This document shows positions 1 to 13,910 of a stretch of 64,000 bases of DNA, one piece after another. Numbering within the stretch: position 1 is the stretch's first letter; each line of letters begins with the position of its first letter. The stretch comes from Edolisoma coerulescens (lineage: Eukaryota > Chordata > Aves > Passeriformes > Campephagidae): the NCBI GenBank assembly GCA_013397115.1, contig VWZW01005505.1, positions 682,001-746,000 on the forward strand. The letters run 5' to 3'. Under the pieces are notes generated by a model. The model did not search any database and had not been told where the DNA came from. It worked only from the letters and a program-made list of their open reading frames with translations. A program made the position numbers and the translations under genes.

Positions 1-2139
1 TTATTTTTCAGCAGTTTTCAGCTCAGCTAAATCAGCAGATAACGCCATCTATGATGCACAGTGATCCTGACCTAAAGCCCTCCTCAGTGTTAATGTTTCT
101 CACATCTCAAATATGCCTCAATGGCATAAAAATATTCTATAGCCATCTTTGAGCATCAAGAAAAATTAATCTTTTCGAATTCTTTGGATTTTATGCTGTT
201 ATTTTATTTTAGTTGTCTCCCATCCCAAACTGCACTATCACATGAACAGAATATATTTTATATAGTCAGTGGTGGTAATTTGGTGTATGGCTTTATTATA
301 TGTAGACCATAAAATAAAGATGCCTGTACTCCTATTAAAAAAACAACAAAATCAAACCCAAAGCTCAAACCCCAGATGCGAAACACACAAAAGAAAACTA
401 GTTTCTCTGCCAAAGAGCAAATAAAGCAAAAAAGTTCCTTTTTATTGACTGCTATTCACAACAAAAGCAGTTTTTCTTCATCAGCAACAGAAAAGCATGT
501 GGACTTTCAAGTGAAAATATCATTTATAGCTGAGTTTATTGTTTGAATTTTTATACCATGACATTTGAAGTGAATTGTTCTTGGCTTTAAGAGATTTTCA
601 GTCATTACTTAAAAGAAAAATGTATTTTCTTTTCAGAAGTGTTAATCAATCATTTAGAAACTGTTTCAATTCTATCATTTTCGTACTTAAATATATATGT
701 TAATAATAGGATACCAGTGCCATGCGGGATGGACAGTCTCCATTTTGCCAAGTGTCCTCTTCAACCACAGTCTGCATAATTTTAAATTTTCACATGATTT
801 TTGATTCTGCTAATTATGTTGATTGTGATCAAAACCATCTGACAAACAGTAATGAATCTTACAAGTGTTTATCAGTCAATAAAGAACTATCATTCTGTTT
901 TGAACCTGGGGAAGCTAAGATACATACACATAAGCATTAAGAAGTATATAGGATATTCTAAGCCAGAGCTAAGGACAAAAAACCAAACCTTTTTGTAATT
1001 CTGCTGGATGATTACTCTAATAAATGGGATACAACCAAAGATTGTTAGTGCTACAGCATTTTAAATTTACCATATCACTCCTTAAACGTAATTATTTATC
1101 ATTAAAAAAGCTTTAGGTCTCAGTGGGGGGCTTAATGTACTATGGAGATACCATTTTGTTCTTAAAAATTCTGTTTAAAGTATTTCTTTTCCCCACTCTA
1201 TGATATACACAGAAAACCTTGGCAATAGCTGGTTTGCAACTGTCTGAGGCCAATTCCTATCACAGTGACCGATATCTTGTTGGCCCCTTGACCTTTGCCA
1301 TCAGACTCTGACTTGCCTTGACCAGCATGCTTCATTTTTCCTTGAATTTTCCATATTCCCAGAGCTCTCCCTCCATCTCTTGCTTGGTAGTCAATCTAAC
1401 ACCTTTTAGACATTAAGTAGATATAGAAGGAAGGCAGAGAACAGGATATGACTCGTCTTTTCCTAGTTCCTTTACAGCTTCTGAACAGGAGAGAGGGAGT
1501 CAGACTGATGCCTTGCCTGCTTTTGGAGGTCAGGATCACTGATTAGATACACAACCATGCAGTCTGACTCATAGAAGTTGCTTGTGCAATCCCATGTCAT
1601 TTATACAAGAAAATGTAATAATAAAGTGATCAGTGTAATGTTTGCTAGTTGTTACATGCAAACACATCCAGAGGAATGCCACATACATGTTGGTATAGAC
1701 TCTCTAGACTGTGACAGTAGTAGTACTAGATCTCATCTTCTGATGTCAGATTATTATAAACTATTTTATAAATAGTTTTTATGTGAATTATTTAAAAAAA
1801 TCCTTGAAATCATATCTGACCCTGCTTTGATCTGGAGGTTGCAGCAGGGACTCCCAACATCCCTTTCCACATAAATTATCTTATAATCTAAAAAACCCCA
1901 TGTTTTTCTCTTCTGAACCTGGTGGAGACCAAAGCAGACAGTCACTTATTTCTTTTGCACTGTTAACATGTTCACATTTCATAGGAGTAGTACTTCCTTT
2001 TACTCTACATGCTTTGGATATGTCTTCCCCAAAATGAAAGAATTTTTTATTTTTCTTTTCTTTTCTCCTTCCTTATTTTCCCCTTTGTTTTATTTTACAT
2101 AATGATGTTTCTCATCTGTCTGCTCTAAATTTTCAGTTC
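1..2139. other. Non-coding AT-rich unique sequence
   Basis: No exon, RNA gene or recognised transposon is visible. The longest open frame (722-940, 72 codons) has no recognisable domain and sits in sequence with no codon bias, so it is not called as a gene. An A/C-rich tract at 337-373 is listed separately, and a shorter one lies near 976-992. The rest looks like ordinary avian intergenic or intronic DNA. Confidence 0.6.
337..373 (+). repeat. A/C-rich low-complexity tract
   Basis: The plus strand reads as runs of A broken by C, grading into AAACCC-type sequence. Such tracts could be decayed poly(A) tails of retroposed copies. No recognisable element body lies beside this one, so its origin is open. 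It is one of about ten similar tracts in the window, nearly all with A/C on the plus strand. Confidence 0.5.
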
Positions 2140-2480
2140 GTCTGCAGCTGAAACCTCCCATTTGCTGACTAACTTCAGTCAATCAAAACCCCATTAGTAA
2201 GAGCTGTTTCATCATACCATCCAAGTCACAATTCCTTATTTCTGGCATTCATTAAAAATTCACTTTTGGTTTTTAGTTTTTATCTTATTTATACATTTCA
2301 TCATCTGATTGATAATTTTAATTTAATCATTTGCATCTTTGCTTCCACCTAAACCCCTATATAAAACAACCTCAGAGAAACAGCCCATACAGTCATCGCT
2401 CTACAATAAATAAAGCGCTGTTCATAACCCACTTACTGTAATGTTCATGGAAAATTACCAGAAGATAACGAGCAAGGTGG
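2140..2480. other. Possible conserved non-coding block
   Basis: This repeat-free block has TGATTGATAATTTTAATTTA-like homeodomain-type sequence near 2307-2326 and a perfect octamer ATTTGCAT at 2329-2336. The octamer is the POU-factor site, but about seven copies occur in the window, near chance for this base composition, so it carries little weight alone. The call rests on overall texture (mixed motifs, no simple repeat, no transposon) and is only a candidate for alignment with other vertebrates. Confidence 0.2.
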
Positions 2481-5400
2481 AAACCGGTCACATTCTGTTT
2501 GAATAATAAAAAAAAAGTAGTATTTTCATTAGGTTTTCTCGCTGCTGTGTTCACTGGCTCTGCCTGTTGGATGTGGTTTTAGCACGTTTACGCTTTCTGG
2601 TATATCGGCTGTCTGAGTTTGGAGAATTCACACCACAAAAGAGCTCTGAAACTTACAGTGGTCACTAAACATCATTGCATTACAAAAACTAACAATAACA
2701 GCAGGGTTCACAAGGTGAGGAAGGATACAGACAGGCTACAGAATCACATAGCAATTATTAGCCCTTGGAGACAAAAATGGTATCTGTAGATACAGGTAAT
2801 TATTTTCCAATAATTTTATGCTGGTCATTATAAATGAGTCAGTTAAAAAAATTCCTAACAAAAGACAGAAAAAAAAAAAAAGACAGTGGCAGCACAGTGA
2901 AATTAATATATTTCGTAGTCATAGATAAATTTACACCACCGAAGGGGTGTATCATAAAAGGTACTGTCATGTCACATTAGATTCAGAAGCAAATTTAAAG
3001 GAAACTCTTTAAAGCTCATGCAATTGACCCTTTTTATCAACAGAATTCCTGAAAAATTTGGGCCCAAGTCATGACGGAAATAATTGTTTGCTTACTCCTC
3101 CTGCTAGATCTAGAAACATAAGATATGCTGCCACTTGTCAGTCATTTCAGGGTCAGCCAAATGCCATCTGACCTGCTCTGAGATTGCCATTAATTTTTAA
3201 AAAGTGTTTATTGATTGTCATTAAATGGATTATAAAAAGCATCAGTGAGCAAATAAGGATAAACATATGCAAATAAAGTTATGGCTTGAGATGAAAATAT
3301 TTTGATTAGGTTGGACATAGTGGCCTCTGTGACCTTGTATCATGATATTGTTTTGTCATTAAGGTGATTATCCACCTATGAAAATGTGAGTCACTTTAAA
3401 TTAGAAATACATTTAGCATTTACTCCTTTGTAAACTGTTTTTACTCTCATAGCAACTTCTGAATGGGACTACAGGTTTGTTTTGGTTTCTGACTCATTGA
3501 TTAAACCATTAAACAACAGCACTGTACTACACAGCATTTAGCATCTCAAGCAGGACTGTCAACACAGATTTCTGCAAGTCAGCTTCCTTCAAAAGGGAAG
3601 GAATGCCCTTCTAGTCACTGAGAGCAGACACAGTAGGGCTCTGCACAGCTCTAAAGTCACCTGTTGATCTTAGGCACAAGGATATCTGACGGCATAATTC
3701 CCTCATGTTCATAAGCTCTATCCTGTGCTTTGCACTACAGGTTAAGCAGTAAGGGCTGTGTAAACGGAGAGATGGCGTTGGCAGTGTTCTGAACATATGT
3801 CTGCAGCTGCAGCACAGACACTGAGTCAAAGAAATGTCCAAGAGGGAAGAGCAGCTGAGCTCATCTAACTAAGTCATGAAAGGAAGGAAAAAAAAATAGT
3901 AAGGCAAAATGCAGAAAATATTCAGAGGTAGTAGAATAAATTAATAAGATTTATAAAATGATGTGGACTACATGGTAAAAAATGTTTTTACTTGCAACAG
4001 ACACAGCAATAATAGGGAATCAGATAGTTACATAGTTACACTTTATCATTTGTAGCCTGTGAAAGTCAGGGGTGGGGAGGGAGAAATTAAAATCTTTCTA
4101 TTTCATATCACATACATTTATAATTACTGATAAAAAATTTTAAAAGAAGTTCAATAAGGTACTAGAAAAGGTGCAGATGGTGCCCCACAACAGGCAGGAT
4201 CAGTTATGGCTTAAGCTGATTTTAATGCCCAGTTGGAAATAAGCTTTGATGTGTAAGAAAAGTTCATGGGTTGACTCAGAACAGCTTAAGAAAGTGACTA
4301 GTGAAGACTAGATCTGTGCAAATGTTTTTACACTCTAAGCAGCCCTCACAAAATGTGAAATCCTTGCTAATTCTGATATGAAATAAATATCTAGGATCTT
4401 ACTTGATCACACTGCAGAAGTAAAAAGTGTTTTCCCTGGTACGGAGAGAGAAGCAAAACACCAAAGAAGAATCCTAAGCTAGGTTTCACTGCTGAAAACC
4501 AAGTCTTCTAATTTTAACAAGTTCATAAAAATAAGATTTTAATAATTTCATTCAAAGAAATGCAATAGCCCATCTCTGCTCAAGCAATGCATTTGACTGA
4601 ACAACAGCTTGGAAAATTACAGGCTTGTCTGTTGCACCTGTTTATGGAGCATATGTAAATGATTTAAAGAAGGAAAGAAAACATTTCCAGTGACACATTT
4701 TAAGACAATAAAAAATAAACTATGAGAGTGTTTAAAAAATTTACATACAGAGCAAAAAAACCAAACCTCTAGGGTCATAAAAATATCTTAGTACTATCGT
4801 GTTGTATTGTTATTAGTTGCAATTTCCTAAATAAATAGTAAATGCTTTGGCAAAAAAAAAACAAGCCAAAACAAACCCAACCAATATAAAAATGCGGGCT
4901 GTTAATCTGTTTAATTATAGATAATGTTAACAATTTTACTACTGTTTTATTGTTTATAGTTTCTTGAACTTTTCCAGTGGTTCTGGAAAATGTGACATAA
5001 CTGCTGCTTAATTGTACTCTCCTCAAAGGAAAAATACTTCCTATGAAACCAGGCTCTGTTAAAGAATACAACACACCCATAAGTAATTTTATTTTATGAA
5101 TTTTCTCTCAAGTTAGATAATAACAACTCAGACTACATTCTATCAGAAAACTAAAAGCTGTAAGTATACCTATATACGTCTATGGAAATTAAATATACAT
5201 TTATTTTGAACTTTTCGTACTAAAATATGTTCAAATTCCATATATGCACTCAAGGGCTGAAAAGAGACTATTCAATGAGGTTTTTTTCCAGAAAAAGTAA
5301 ATCTGCAGGGAAAAAGCCCAACAACCACTCTGAGATAAACAAAGTACCAAATAAAAGAGAGGATGAAAATATAATTTTGCCCTTGATGTTTCTAGCTGGT

Positions 5401-7199
5401 CAGTCCCTTGATGACTGTATCTATTCTTCTGAAGAGATGCTTACTGAATTGGTGAAAATGCTTTAGCATTTAAGCATTTTGTTTCCATCAGGCTATATCA
5501 GGGAAAATTAAATTAAGTTTGGTGCTAGCAATTATTCCTTCCTATCTATGACATTGCCGTGTATTGTTTTATTGTAAACAGACCAGGAAAAATTATCCAA
5601 AGCAGCATCCTAAGGAACATGTGGTTATTCCCCATCCTGGGGGTTTGTTACAATACCATTTTGTGTGGTACATCATGCTTCTGTGTACCTATCCAGTTTT
5701 TGTACTGAATGCTAAAAACCCATGAAGATGTCTATAAATTCACATGGCATGTAAAGGATAAGGAAGCAAATGTACATTGGCTGCTTAACATGCCCAAGAA
5801 AAGGGTAGGCATATGGTAGCAAAGCAATCGGTGGTTTCAAAAAGAGAGTATTTCAGGCAGAAGAAATTACTTATGCTGGGAGGTTAAGGAAGTGACTATA
5901 CTGATGTTAGAACTGTGGAAACATTAAATATGAATGAAATGCAGAAATAGCTTAAGGAAAGGTAGTAACAGGCTAGAAGCAAAGGATGTGACAGAAAAGA
6001 GCTCTGGGAATGAAGAACAGCGGTAATAAAAGAGACAAAGAGGTAAACTGACAGAGAGGAACATTTAGGATTTGTAAATGAGCTCTGCCAAAAGAGAAAA
6101 GGAATGTTCATTGGAGTGGAGTCAGTGAGTGACAGGCAGAAGAGAAAACTTTGTGGAAAGGGCAGTATAGAAATCTACAACAAAAGAGGTTTAAAGGATT
6201 CTAGAATCAAAACCTTTTTGTCACCTTTACTCTAGATTATGCATTTTAGAAAATTAAGAAAAAAGATGCAAAATAGGGAAAAGAACAGAAGAAATGAAGG
6301 ACAAGGAATGAAATCAGAACATTACATCAATGTTTACAGTAATTTCCTCCTGTCAAAACCAAGAATTTGGATGCCTGAGGAAGAAATACGCAGTTACAAA
6401 AATTGATTTTAACCTGCAGAAGATAAAAGGACAATAATCTTGACAAAAATTGCTCTCCATTTTGCAGGACAGTACAAACACAGAAGCAAGCTGTGTGCTG
6501 AAAGACACAGGATAAAAATTCCAGAGGACAAAAATTATGGGCAATGTCCTGTGCTTACATCAAGACTGAAAAGGTGAAAGTGGACCACCAGCTGGAAGTC
6601 CCGGTTTGGTCCACTGAAGGACTCTTAGCAGCCTCAGGCATTTCTTTCTTATACTGGGCCTCCCCCCTGTAATACTTAAGTTAATTAAAAAGCTGTCCCT
6701 CCCACCTAATGAAGAAGTCCACAATGTTCATATATTAAATGTCCCGGTTTTTAAAAAGACAAATACAATGAATTCTACAGCTGATGTACAGAGATTACAC
6801 CAGACTTTTTTCATACACTACAGAGTACTTATGTGAGAATGAGACCATTTTCTTATGCAGGAAATAGCATACCTTTTATCATTTTTCTTCAAGGTGGAAA
6901 TTTTTGATTTTACAGTTTTATATTTAGTTTTGCATTTTTGGGCAGTTATGATCACCAACCATCTTAAAATGTGTAATAGTGTATTTAAGCTCAACCACTA
7001 TGACACCAGAAAGCCACGTAAAATGCTTAGAATAGGTAATTGAAAAGGACTTGTTTTTCTGATGTAAAACAAGCGGAGTGAGTTTAAATAGTCTAAATAG
7101 TCATTACAGTCTGACTGTGATGTGTTCTTTCCTCTACACTTGCTGCAGCATTTCTTGTATTATTATAATGGTTTCTAGAGCAATAAATTACAGACACAG
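2481..7199. other. Non-coding unique sequence with A-rich tracts
   Basis: No gene is supported. It contains a 13-base A run (2869-2881), A/C-rich tracts at about 4753-4770 and 4852-4886, and a plus-strand purine-rich stretch at about 5880-6330. Open frames at 4775-5080 (minus, 101 codons) and 5227-5466 (plus, 79 codons) show no known domain. A three-run G-rich patch near 4070-4084 falls short of a four-run quadruplex motif. Confidence 0.55.
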
Positions 7200-7410
7200 A
7201 ACCAACTGCTGAAAAGTGTAGGCGGCTCACACAGCATGATGCAAATCACGCTGTTGGATACTCTTCCTTTGTAACAACAATTCCATTAGAGCACACGTGA
7301 TTCTGCCCACCATAATACAATTTCATTACACAGCACAGTTTCTGTTGGAGCAATGGAAGATGGAATTTTCCATAGCCAAGGCCTTAATTCTGCAAAATTA
7401 TTTTGGTGCT
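7200..7410. other. Possible conserved non-coding block
   Basis: This repeat-free block includes a perfect octamer ATGCAAAT at 7240-7247, an E-box-like CACGTG at about 7294, and AATTA/TAAT-type cores. It reads like a vertebrate non-coding regulatory element. That is an impression from texture only; no comparison was possible. No open frame of interest crosses it. Confidence 0.22.
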
Positions 7411-9863
7411 TGAACCTTGCATGCCTATGTAGTATTCTAGTAACTGCATGTACATAAAATAAGCAAATACAAAGTCAAAACCAGTTAACAGAAGACATGG
7501 CCACCTGAGAGCTATTTAGCAGATTATGATAAATAAATTTGTGATTTTTCAGTCTAATTCCTTGTGAAGTGATCAAAACATCACAAACCCTCTCCCAATA
7601 AGCAAAAATCAGCAAGCAGAAAACATACTCCAGGTCACTGAATGAAGTAAAGGATAACAGTAAACAGTTGTCCCCTAAACCAGATTTCTTTAAATTATGA
7701 GGAATGATTGATTCCAAAATGCTACTCTGCCTATTCAAACCGGCTAGATCTTCATATTTGTAAGTTATTGTGCGCTAAGTACATTTACATCTTCATTTGA
7801 GCCAAATGTAATAAAATAAAAAAAGTAAAGATGTCCTTTTTAATATGTCATTTAACTATAATAAAAATATGCTAAGAAAGTGGGAGTCAGAATTAATTTT
7901 TGCACTACTCAAAGATAATATTTCCAGGATTCCTATGAAATAGAATTAGAGATGTGACAAAAATGAATGATAAATACCATGCAAAATTTGGCAGCTACAT
8001 ACTAATTTTGAAAAAGAGTCAAACTGACTTCCCTAGTACACTGGAAAAGATTTTTATTTGAGAACATATGGCTAGCAACTGCCCAAAAAGCCCTTGTATT
8101 GCACTAGAGAAGGCAACATTTATAACATCCATTGTGCGTACATTCAAATAGGAGAGCCAGATGTAACAACGTACATCTCAGGATGCAGGAGGAGTCACAG
8201 ACCAGTGGGTAGAAAGAGACATGGGATGTTTATTGCCCATGTTCCTGCACTGTTTGACACCTTGCCTAGTTGTGCCTAGTACGGTGTACAGGCGGTTTTC
8301 TGATGTGATAAGCAGAATTATAGTATTCACACTTCTTTCTATGAAACCAAACCCTTTTCTCCTCCCATTCTTCAGAAATCACTTGACAGTTTATACTTCT
8401 AATTTTAGCTTGTTTGGTGCTGGTTATATATGAAAGTTTTGAGTATTATATGTAAGGGCTCTAATGCCGTCTATCACTTATTCATCAGTCTAGATGTAAT
8501 ACCAGAAAAAAACAGTTGAAAATATGGCTTTGTGGCATAAAAAATTATTGTTCTTTTCATTTTGCTGACAGAAGGATAAGATTTTACAATAATACTAGAA
8601 ACATTTCTTTTCACCACTAAAGTGATTTAGATCTTAGCAACTCCATAGTGCTGTATCTTTCACAACATCTACAAATAGTTCATCACTGTGCTGGCAGAAG
8701 GAAAGGGAAGGTGGTATTTTTAAAAGAGAATTGGGGTAAAAGATATAGTAATGCATATTCTGGGAAAGACTACAGGCTGAGCCATCTACATGTTATTTTC
8801 AGCAATGCAGCAGATACCCTGGTCCCTCTCTTTTCTAAGTGCTAATTTTATCCAGTATCATTGCCTGTTAGGTTGTCCTATTTACTGATCTTGTCATAGC
8901 TGCCTTTTTTTTTTTTTTTTAAGTAGCAACTCCTGAAAGATACAAACTTCCTCTAAAAATGTTTGGTGCATCTTCATTTGCACCTGCTTTTTAAATTTCT
9001 GTATTACCTTCAGAGGCTTATGCTTTACCAGAGTCAAGGTACTTGTTAGAACTGTCAAGAATAAAAAAGTCAAGATTATATTCTATATTTTATTGATTCT
9101 GCTTTGTGGAATATAAATGCTTTTTTGATTTTTCTGGCTTATTTTTTCAGCTCACTTATAAATTACTATGCAATTCACCTTATCTTCTGTTAAGGACTTT
9201 GATACAAAGCCATAAATATACCTAGAAGAGTTTATTTTTCATAAGGGAACAATAAATTTCTAAAATGGACTTCGTAGTAATACTAAGCAATAGCTAGATA
9301 TGTTGTGATTTGATGTGCAATACACAATAGCTTGATGTATTTAATCCTAAGTTTAGCTCGCTTTTGTAGAAAAATTTATGTAGAATAGATATTTGACACC
9401 CCCCAAAAAAATCACAGAAACATTTTGAAAAACTCTTCAAAGTGTACTTTTGTGGGATCATGTCCTCACAATTTATAACATGTGAAGATTATAAATTTAA
9501 TCATTATCTACAACTGGTTTGTGTTACCAGAATAATTTTAAAATAATCCTTAAAATTACAGGGTTTACTAAAGGTTTTGAAAGCTAAAAACCTTCATCTG
9601 TGTCTAAAGAACATGGATATGAGTAACTGTGATCTTTGCATTTCTCCAGTACTCATCCTGCTGTGGATCTCATAGTACAATTTATGGCAGGCTGAGACAA
9701 CTCAGTTTATGCTGGTTGCTAACGGATTTAAAAGGTTGATATACCATCCGTAGATAAGAAGGATATAAGAGATCCTTGTTTTAACTTCAGCGTTTGCCAG
9801 GCTTAAGAAAAGTCTCAAAAATATCTTCAGAGTTTAAATTAGCCACTGATAAATTTGGAGCAT

Positions 9864-9884
9864 GGGGTTGGGATTGGGGAAGGG
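9864..9884 (+). other. Putative G-quadruplex motif
   Basis: Four G runs (GGGG at 9864-9867, GGG at 9870-9872, GGGG at 9876-9879, GGG at 9882-9884) are separated by loops of 2, 3 and 2 bases. This meets the standard G3+N1-7 pattern, with short loops that favour stability, and is the only complete one I noticed on the plus strand. A folded structure or any role in transcription is inference. Confidence 0.6.
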
Positions 9885-11769
9885 AAAAGGAGGCACTTCC
9901 CATTGCAGTGGGAGCAGTGTGCACTGTCACACAATAGCACACCTGCACAGTACATTAACTGCTGCTGCTTACAGCACAACACTTCTCTGGTGACAAAAGA
10001 AGCAGGGCAGCCACTCTCCTGGGTTAGCTAGTCTGGTTTCATAGTCGCAATAGACAAATGATGAGACTTGATGCATTAACTCTACCCTTGTGCACTTTTT
10101 AAGTATTAGAATGCTGGAAATGCAAACAATGGGAAAAAAAATAGATACCTATCTAAACACATTTAATTTTTTGAATGTCAAAAAGCAAATAAAATTATAG
10201 ATAAATCTCTATTATTATGAATAATTTCCACCAATATTTTTCTTACGATTTCTTGATTTGGATAAGACAAAAATGTTGGTCTGTATTTAAAAATTAATCA
10301 TTAATAAATAAGAAAGAGAAAGGTAATTAATAAATTATAGTGAGAATAACCAATAAAACATTGAAAGGGCCATGCTTAAAGAGCCATCTTATTGTCACAA
10401 AGGCCTTTACCAAAGTTCTATTATGTTTTGGAATCCTTGAAAAGAGCCCTACTGCAATTTAGAGATGATGCATTGTGACAAATTTATTTAAAGGGGGAAA
10501 GTAGAGCTGCTTGGTTCTTCGGTATCCCAAATTAAGAGAATGATAAGATACTGAAATACTAAAAATAATTACTTTGTTTAAATAGGAAAAATATTAAAAT
10601 ATTACTACCAAAACCAAGGAAGACTAAACTGTGAAGAACCTATATTATTTATAAATGAGAAATGTTTACATTTGTGAAACAAATATAGATTCCTACATAC
10701 AGGTTTGTCCTCTCTCAATCATCCAACACCTTGCAATAATAAAAACAATTTTTAAAGGAAAATACAGCTTTAGACTTTTTTTATTAATTTGAAATATTAA
10801 TGCTAATTGATTAACACATGCAATTCAAATTAAAAAAAAAAAAATGTCTGGGACAATAATGCAGTAGCTGCCAGTGCTGCAGAAAGAGGAAAAGCAAAAG
10901 AAACAGAATTTAAAAAGCGGCAATTTCAATTTTCCCTGTGCTCTGAGGAATCTATGCAATTACTACAAAAAGATATTAGAAAGACAGGAGGTGAGATGTT
11001 GACTTCCAGATGGAAATGCACAAGAAAATATTTAAGAGTGGTCAGCAGTGACGTACAACAATCTAGAAATGTATTAACTCACTGAGACCATATGGGCAGA
11101 AAATAACTTGAGTTCTGTAGGCCAACATCAATGTAGTCGGTGACGAGAGAAACAGAAGAGTGAAGAACTACTGAAAATAACTATGACAGAGAGGTTTATA
11201 AAGCATGAGAATAACAAAAGGTCATTGTCATGTAAGTGAAGCCAGTAAGATTTTTAAACATCCCTACAGAAGGTATGTTTGCCTGCCACAACACGTGGGA
11301 AACTTTCCTGCAGTGGACAGGGTTCTTACTACTAGTGATGAAAAATCTTTATTATATTTTCACAATGATGATTGATCAACAAAAAAGCTAGACGAGATTA
11401 ACAAAGCTGAAAGTTAAACAATGTATACTTAATGCTTAGACAACTGCTCTGCAGTATGGAACTCAGACCTCCTTGTAGTGGGATCAGAAATCCTTCTGAT
11501 ACAGGATGCTGAAGTTTGGTTCTTAAAACAAAGCACAACACAAGTAAGACTGAGCTGGGAATTACTTAGGGATCTATGTGCAGGTATTTACAGACAGATA
11601 ATGGGCAATAGCTAAGACAAACTGTTTGAAGTGTCTCTTTGAGGCCTAAAATCTCAGACCATAGGAATATAATGAAGTTCCTCCTTCAACTTGGCATCTT
11701 ATCTCTGATAACATCTTTAAAACTTGAGGCCATAAACCATTTTTTTCCCAAAACTGAGGAAGAGGACAG

Positions 11770-11801
11770 TTTTTTTTTTCTTTTTTTTTTTTTTCTTTTT
11801 T
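11770..11801. repeat. Poly(T)/pyrimidine tract
   Basis: The stretch is T10, C, T14, C, T6. On the minus strand it reads as an A-rich run with two G interruptions. It could be a decayed poly(A) tail of a minus-strand retrocopy, but no element body is recognisable beside it. A 10-base T run of this type in a coding frame explains the phenylalanine-rich open frame that crosses it. Confidence 0.7.
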
Positions 11802-13749
11802 CATTTGCAGTACTATTTCAAGAGGACACACTTCTCTTCTGTTTAATGCATGTTCTGGTAAGAAAAAAGTGTGTCTGTTTATTCAGGGGAATTGCCCTGG
11901 GGAGAGGGAGGAAACAGGGAATGTAAAGGTGCTGACATGTAGTACTTTAATGTGGTTATTACATAGCAAAACAAGAGTGGTAAATGCCAAGCCTTTTTTT
12001 GTTTTTCCAGCAGTACTGTTTTTGCTTTGAGGCTATAAATTTAAGGTTGGTAGGGTTTTTTTGCCATTTTGATGGCTCAAGGAATCTTGAATTCTACTCT
12101 GCACAGCACATAATTTCAGGAAGAGATGAAGAATTTTTAATTATGCATCTCAATCCAGAAATAGCATGTAGTATCTGCAGTATTCTTTAAGAAGGCAGAT
12201 GTAACCCTAGAAGCTTTGCTGGACTGATTGCATTCTTGGCCTTGGATAAAACCACAGACTCCCTAGAAATGCCTAGGAATTAGCTAGATGTAACATTACT
12301 CAGTTGCCAAGATCAAGGCATTTTTTTCATGCAAAGAAATATGGGCTGTTGTCATTTTAGGTCAAAAACACAGGGTATTTGGAATTAAGGTGCCTCCAGA
12401 GTCAGGCAGTAACTAAGAGAGGAATTTCTGAAATAGGTATTGGAAAAAGAAGCCTAATTTTTTTCTAAGGAATAATTTGGGTCTCTTTTTGTAGACCTTG
12501 GTCTAACACTTTAACATGCTGTAGTTTGATAAATATGCTTCAGGAAGTGTTAGACAAAATTATATATTCACCTATTTATACTACATCCACCTAGGATAGC
12601 AATCACACCTGTCAAAGGGCTCAGATTAAGCTTGCATAGGTTTCTAAGATCCTAATGTTACTGGGTAGTAAGCAACAGGCATCTGAAAACTTGTAGTCTC
12701 ATTTGTTTAGGAAACAGATACTTCCATAAACAGCACCTTTATAAAAAGATTTATGTGACTTCATTCTAACTGTCTAATATCTACGGAATTACAATATAGT
12801 TAAATTCATTTTACTCCTTCTGCAGAACTAGGATATAATTTTGGATCTTTCCCCTCTACTAAACATCTATTTTCAGGGGACTTTCAAGAAAATTATTTCA
12901 GATTCCTCTTCCTCTGCTTTATTTGTCTAAAACTGATCAACTGTTTTGATGTATTCAAAGCATGATGCAAAAAGCTAATATAAAAGCAAAAGTTACTTAT
13001 TATCAGTTATTGGAGGAAACCTTGCAAGCTTTTTAATCCATAAAGTGGCAGCATGTTGTCCAAAACCTTGCTTTATTTGGTGTCTCCTGTGCATATCAAT
13101 TAACAGTTCACTGTTAACAGAAGTGTGAAAACACACAAAGCAAAGATAATTTCAGGTGACAGATTTCTCCCTTCAGGGCTGTGCATGAAAAATTTAACAA
13201 TTCTTAGGTAAGCATTTATCCTAAAAAGCACTTTCCTGTGTAAAGGCTATGCCTTAAAAGGAATTTTAAATCCATACCATGCTTGCATTTTATAGCCTTC
13301 ATCATTTTATAACATTTGATATCACTCATCATTGTTATTTGCACCTAAATTTTGTGTCCTCTTAAACACATCATAAAATGTTCCATTTTAATGTTATTTC
13401 TCTTTTCCATTAAATATTTCCATTACTCAGCTCAGCCCTAAATATTTCATCTAATGGATTAAAGAAATTCATAGGCAGCTAAGAAGAATAAATTGATATC
13501 CTGTTTCCTCTTGTTATTTTAACAACAGTATTTATTCCACTTCTGAAAATATCAAATTTCAATTCAAATTCAAATTGCAATTGAAAACCAAAATATAAAC
13601 AGAACTAGAAGACTGGTCCTTTAACCACACATTTGCAAAGACATACATAGCCCATAAGATGGGTATCCTCTGGCAAAGGAAACCTTAGTTTTTCAATTTG
13701 CTTTACTGATTACAGGGAACATATGCCTGGTGTTTCTTTCTACCAACCA

Positions 13750-13910
13750 GTTATCTGTGCAAGGACCTTCCTTATGTCACGGCAGCTTGATTTCCCTAAA
13801 AGCCTTTGACAAGGGGTTGTTGTTGAAAGCCTTTTGCAACTCCAGATATACACTATTCACCAGATGATGCTTATACAATCAAAAGACATTTATCCACATA
13901 CTTGGAATTT
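13750..13910 (-). mobile_element. Ancient LINE reverse-transcriptase relic
   Basis: Translating the minus strand across about 13858-13778 gives SVYLELQKAFNNNPLSKAF, followed by REIKLP and a stop. This matches the motif-A region of LINE reverse transcriptases of the CR1/L2/L3 group, whose usual form is YLDFxKAFDTVPH followed by a leucine/lysine-rich helix. The catalytic aspartate positions are changed (LEL for LDF, FNN for FDT), so the copy is dead. Frame upstream (toward 13910) is weaker but still resembles the family. The copy may extend to about 14030, where similarity is too weak to call. The divergence suggests an old insertion, older than the CR1 at 24 kb. Confidence 0.6.

Larger units (their letters stand above)
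7411..13749. other. Non-coding unique sequence
   Basis: No exon or RNA gene is recognisable. It contains a 16-base T run (8905-8920), a pyrimidine tract (11770-11801) and a G-quadruplex motif (9864-9884), the last two listed separately. About 9650-10060 is locally richer in G+C than its surroundings. About 10850-10970 also has a mixed, repeat-free texture that might be conserved. Short open frames here, such as 11639-11926, run through the T tract and encode phenylalanine-rich nonsense. Confidence 0.55.
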
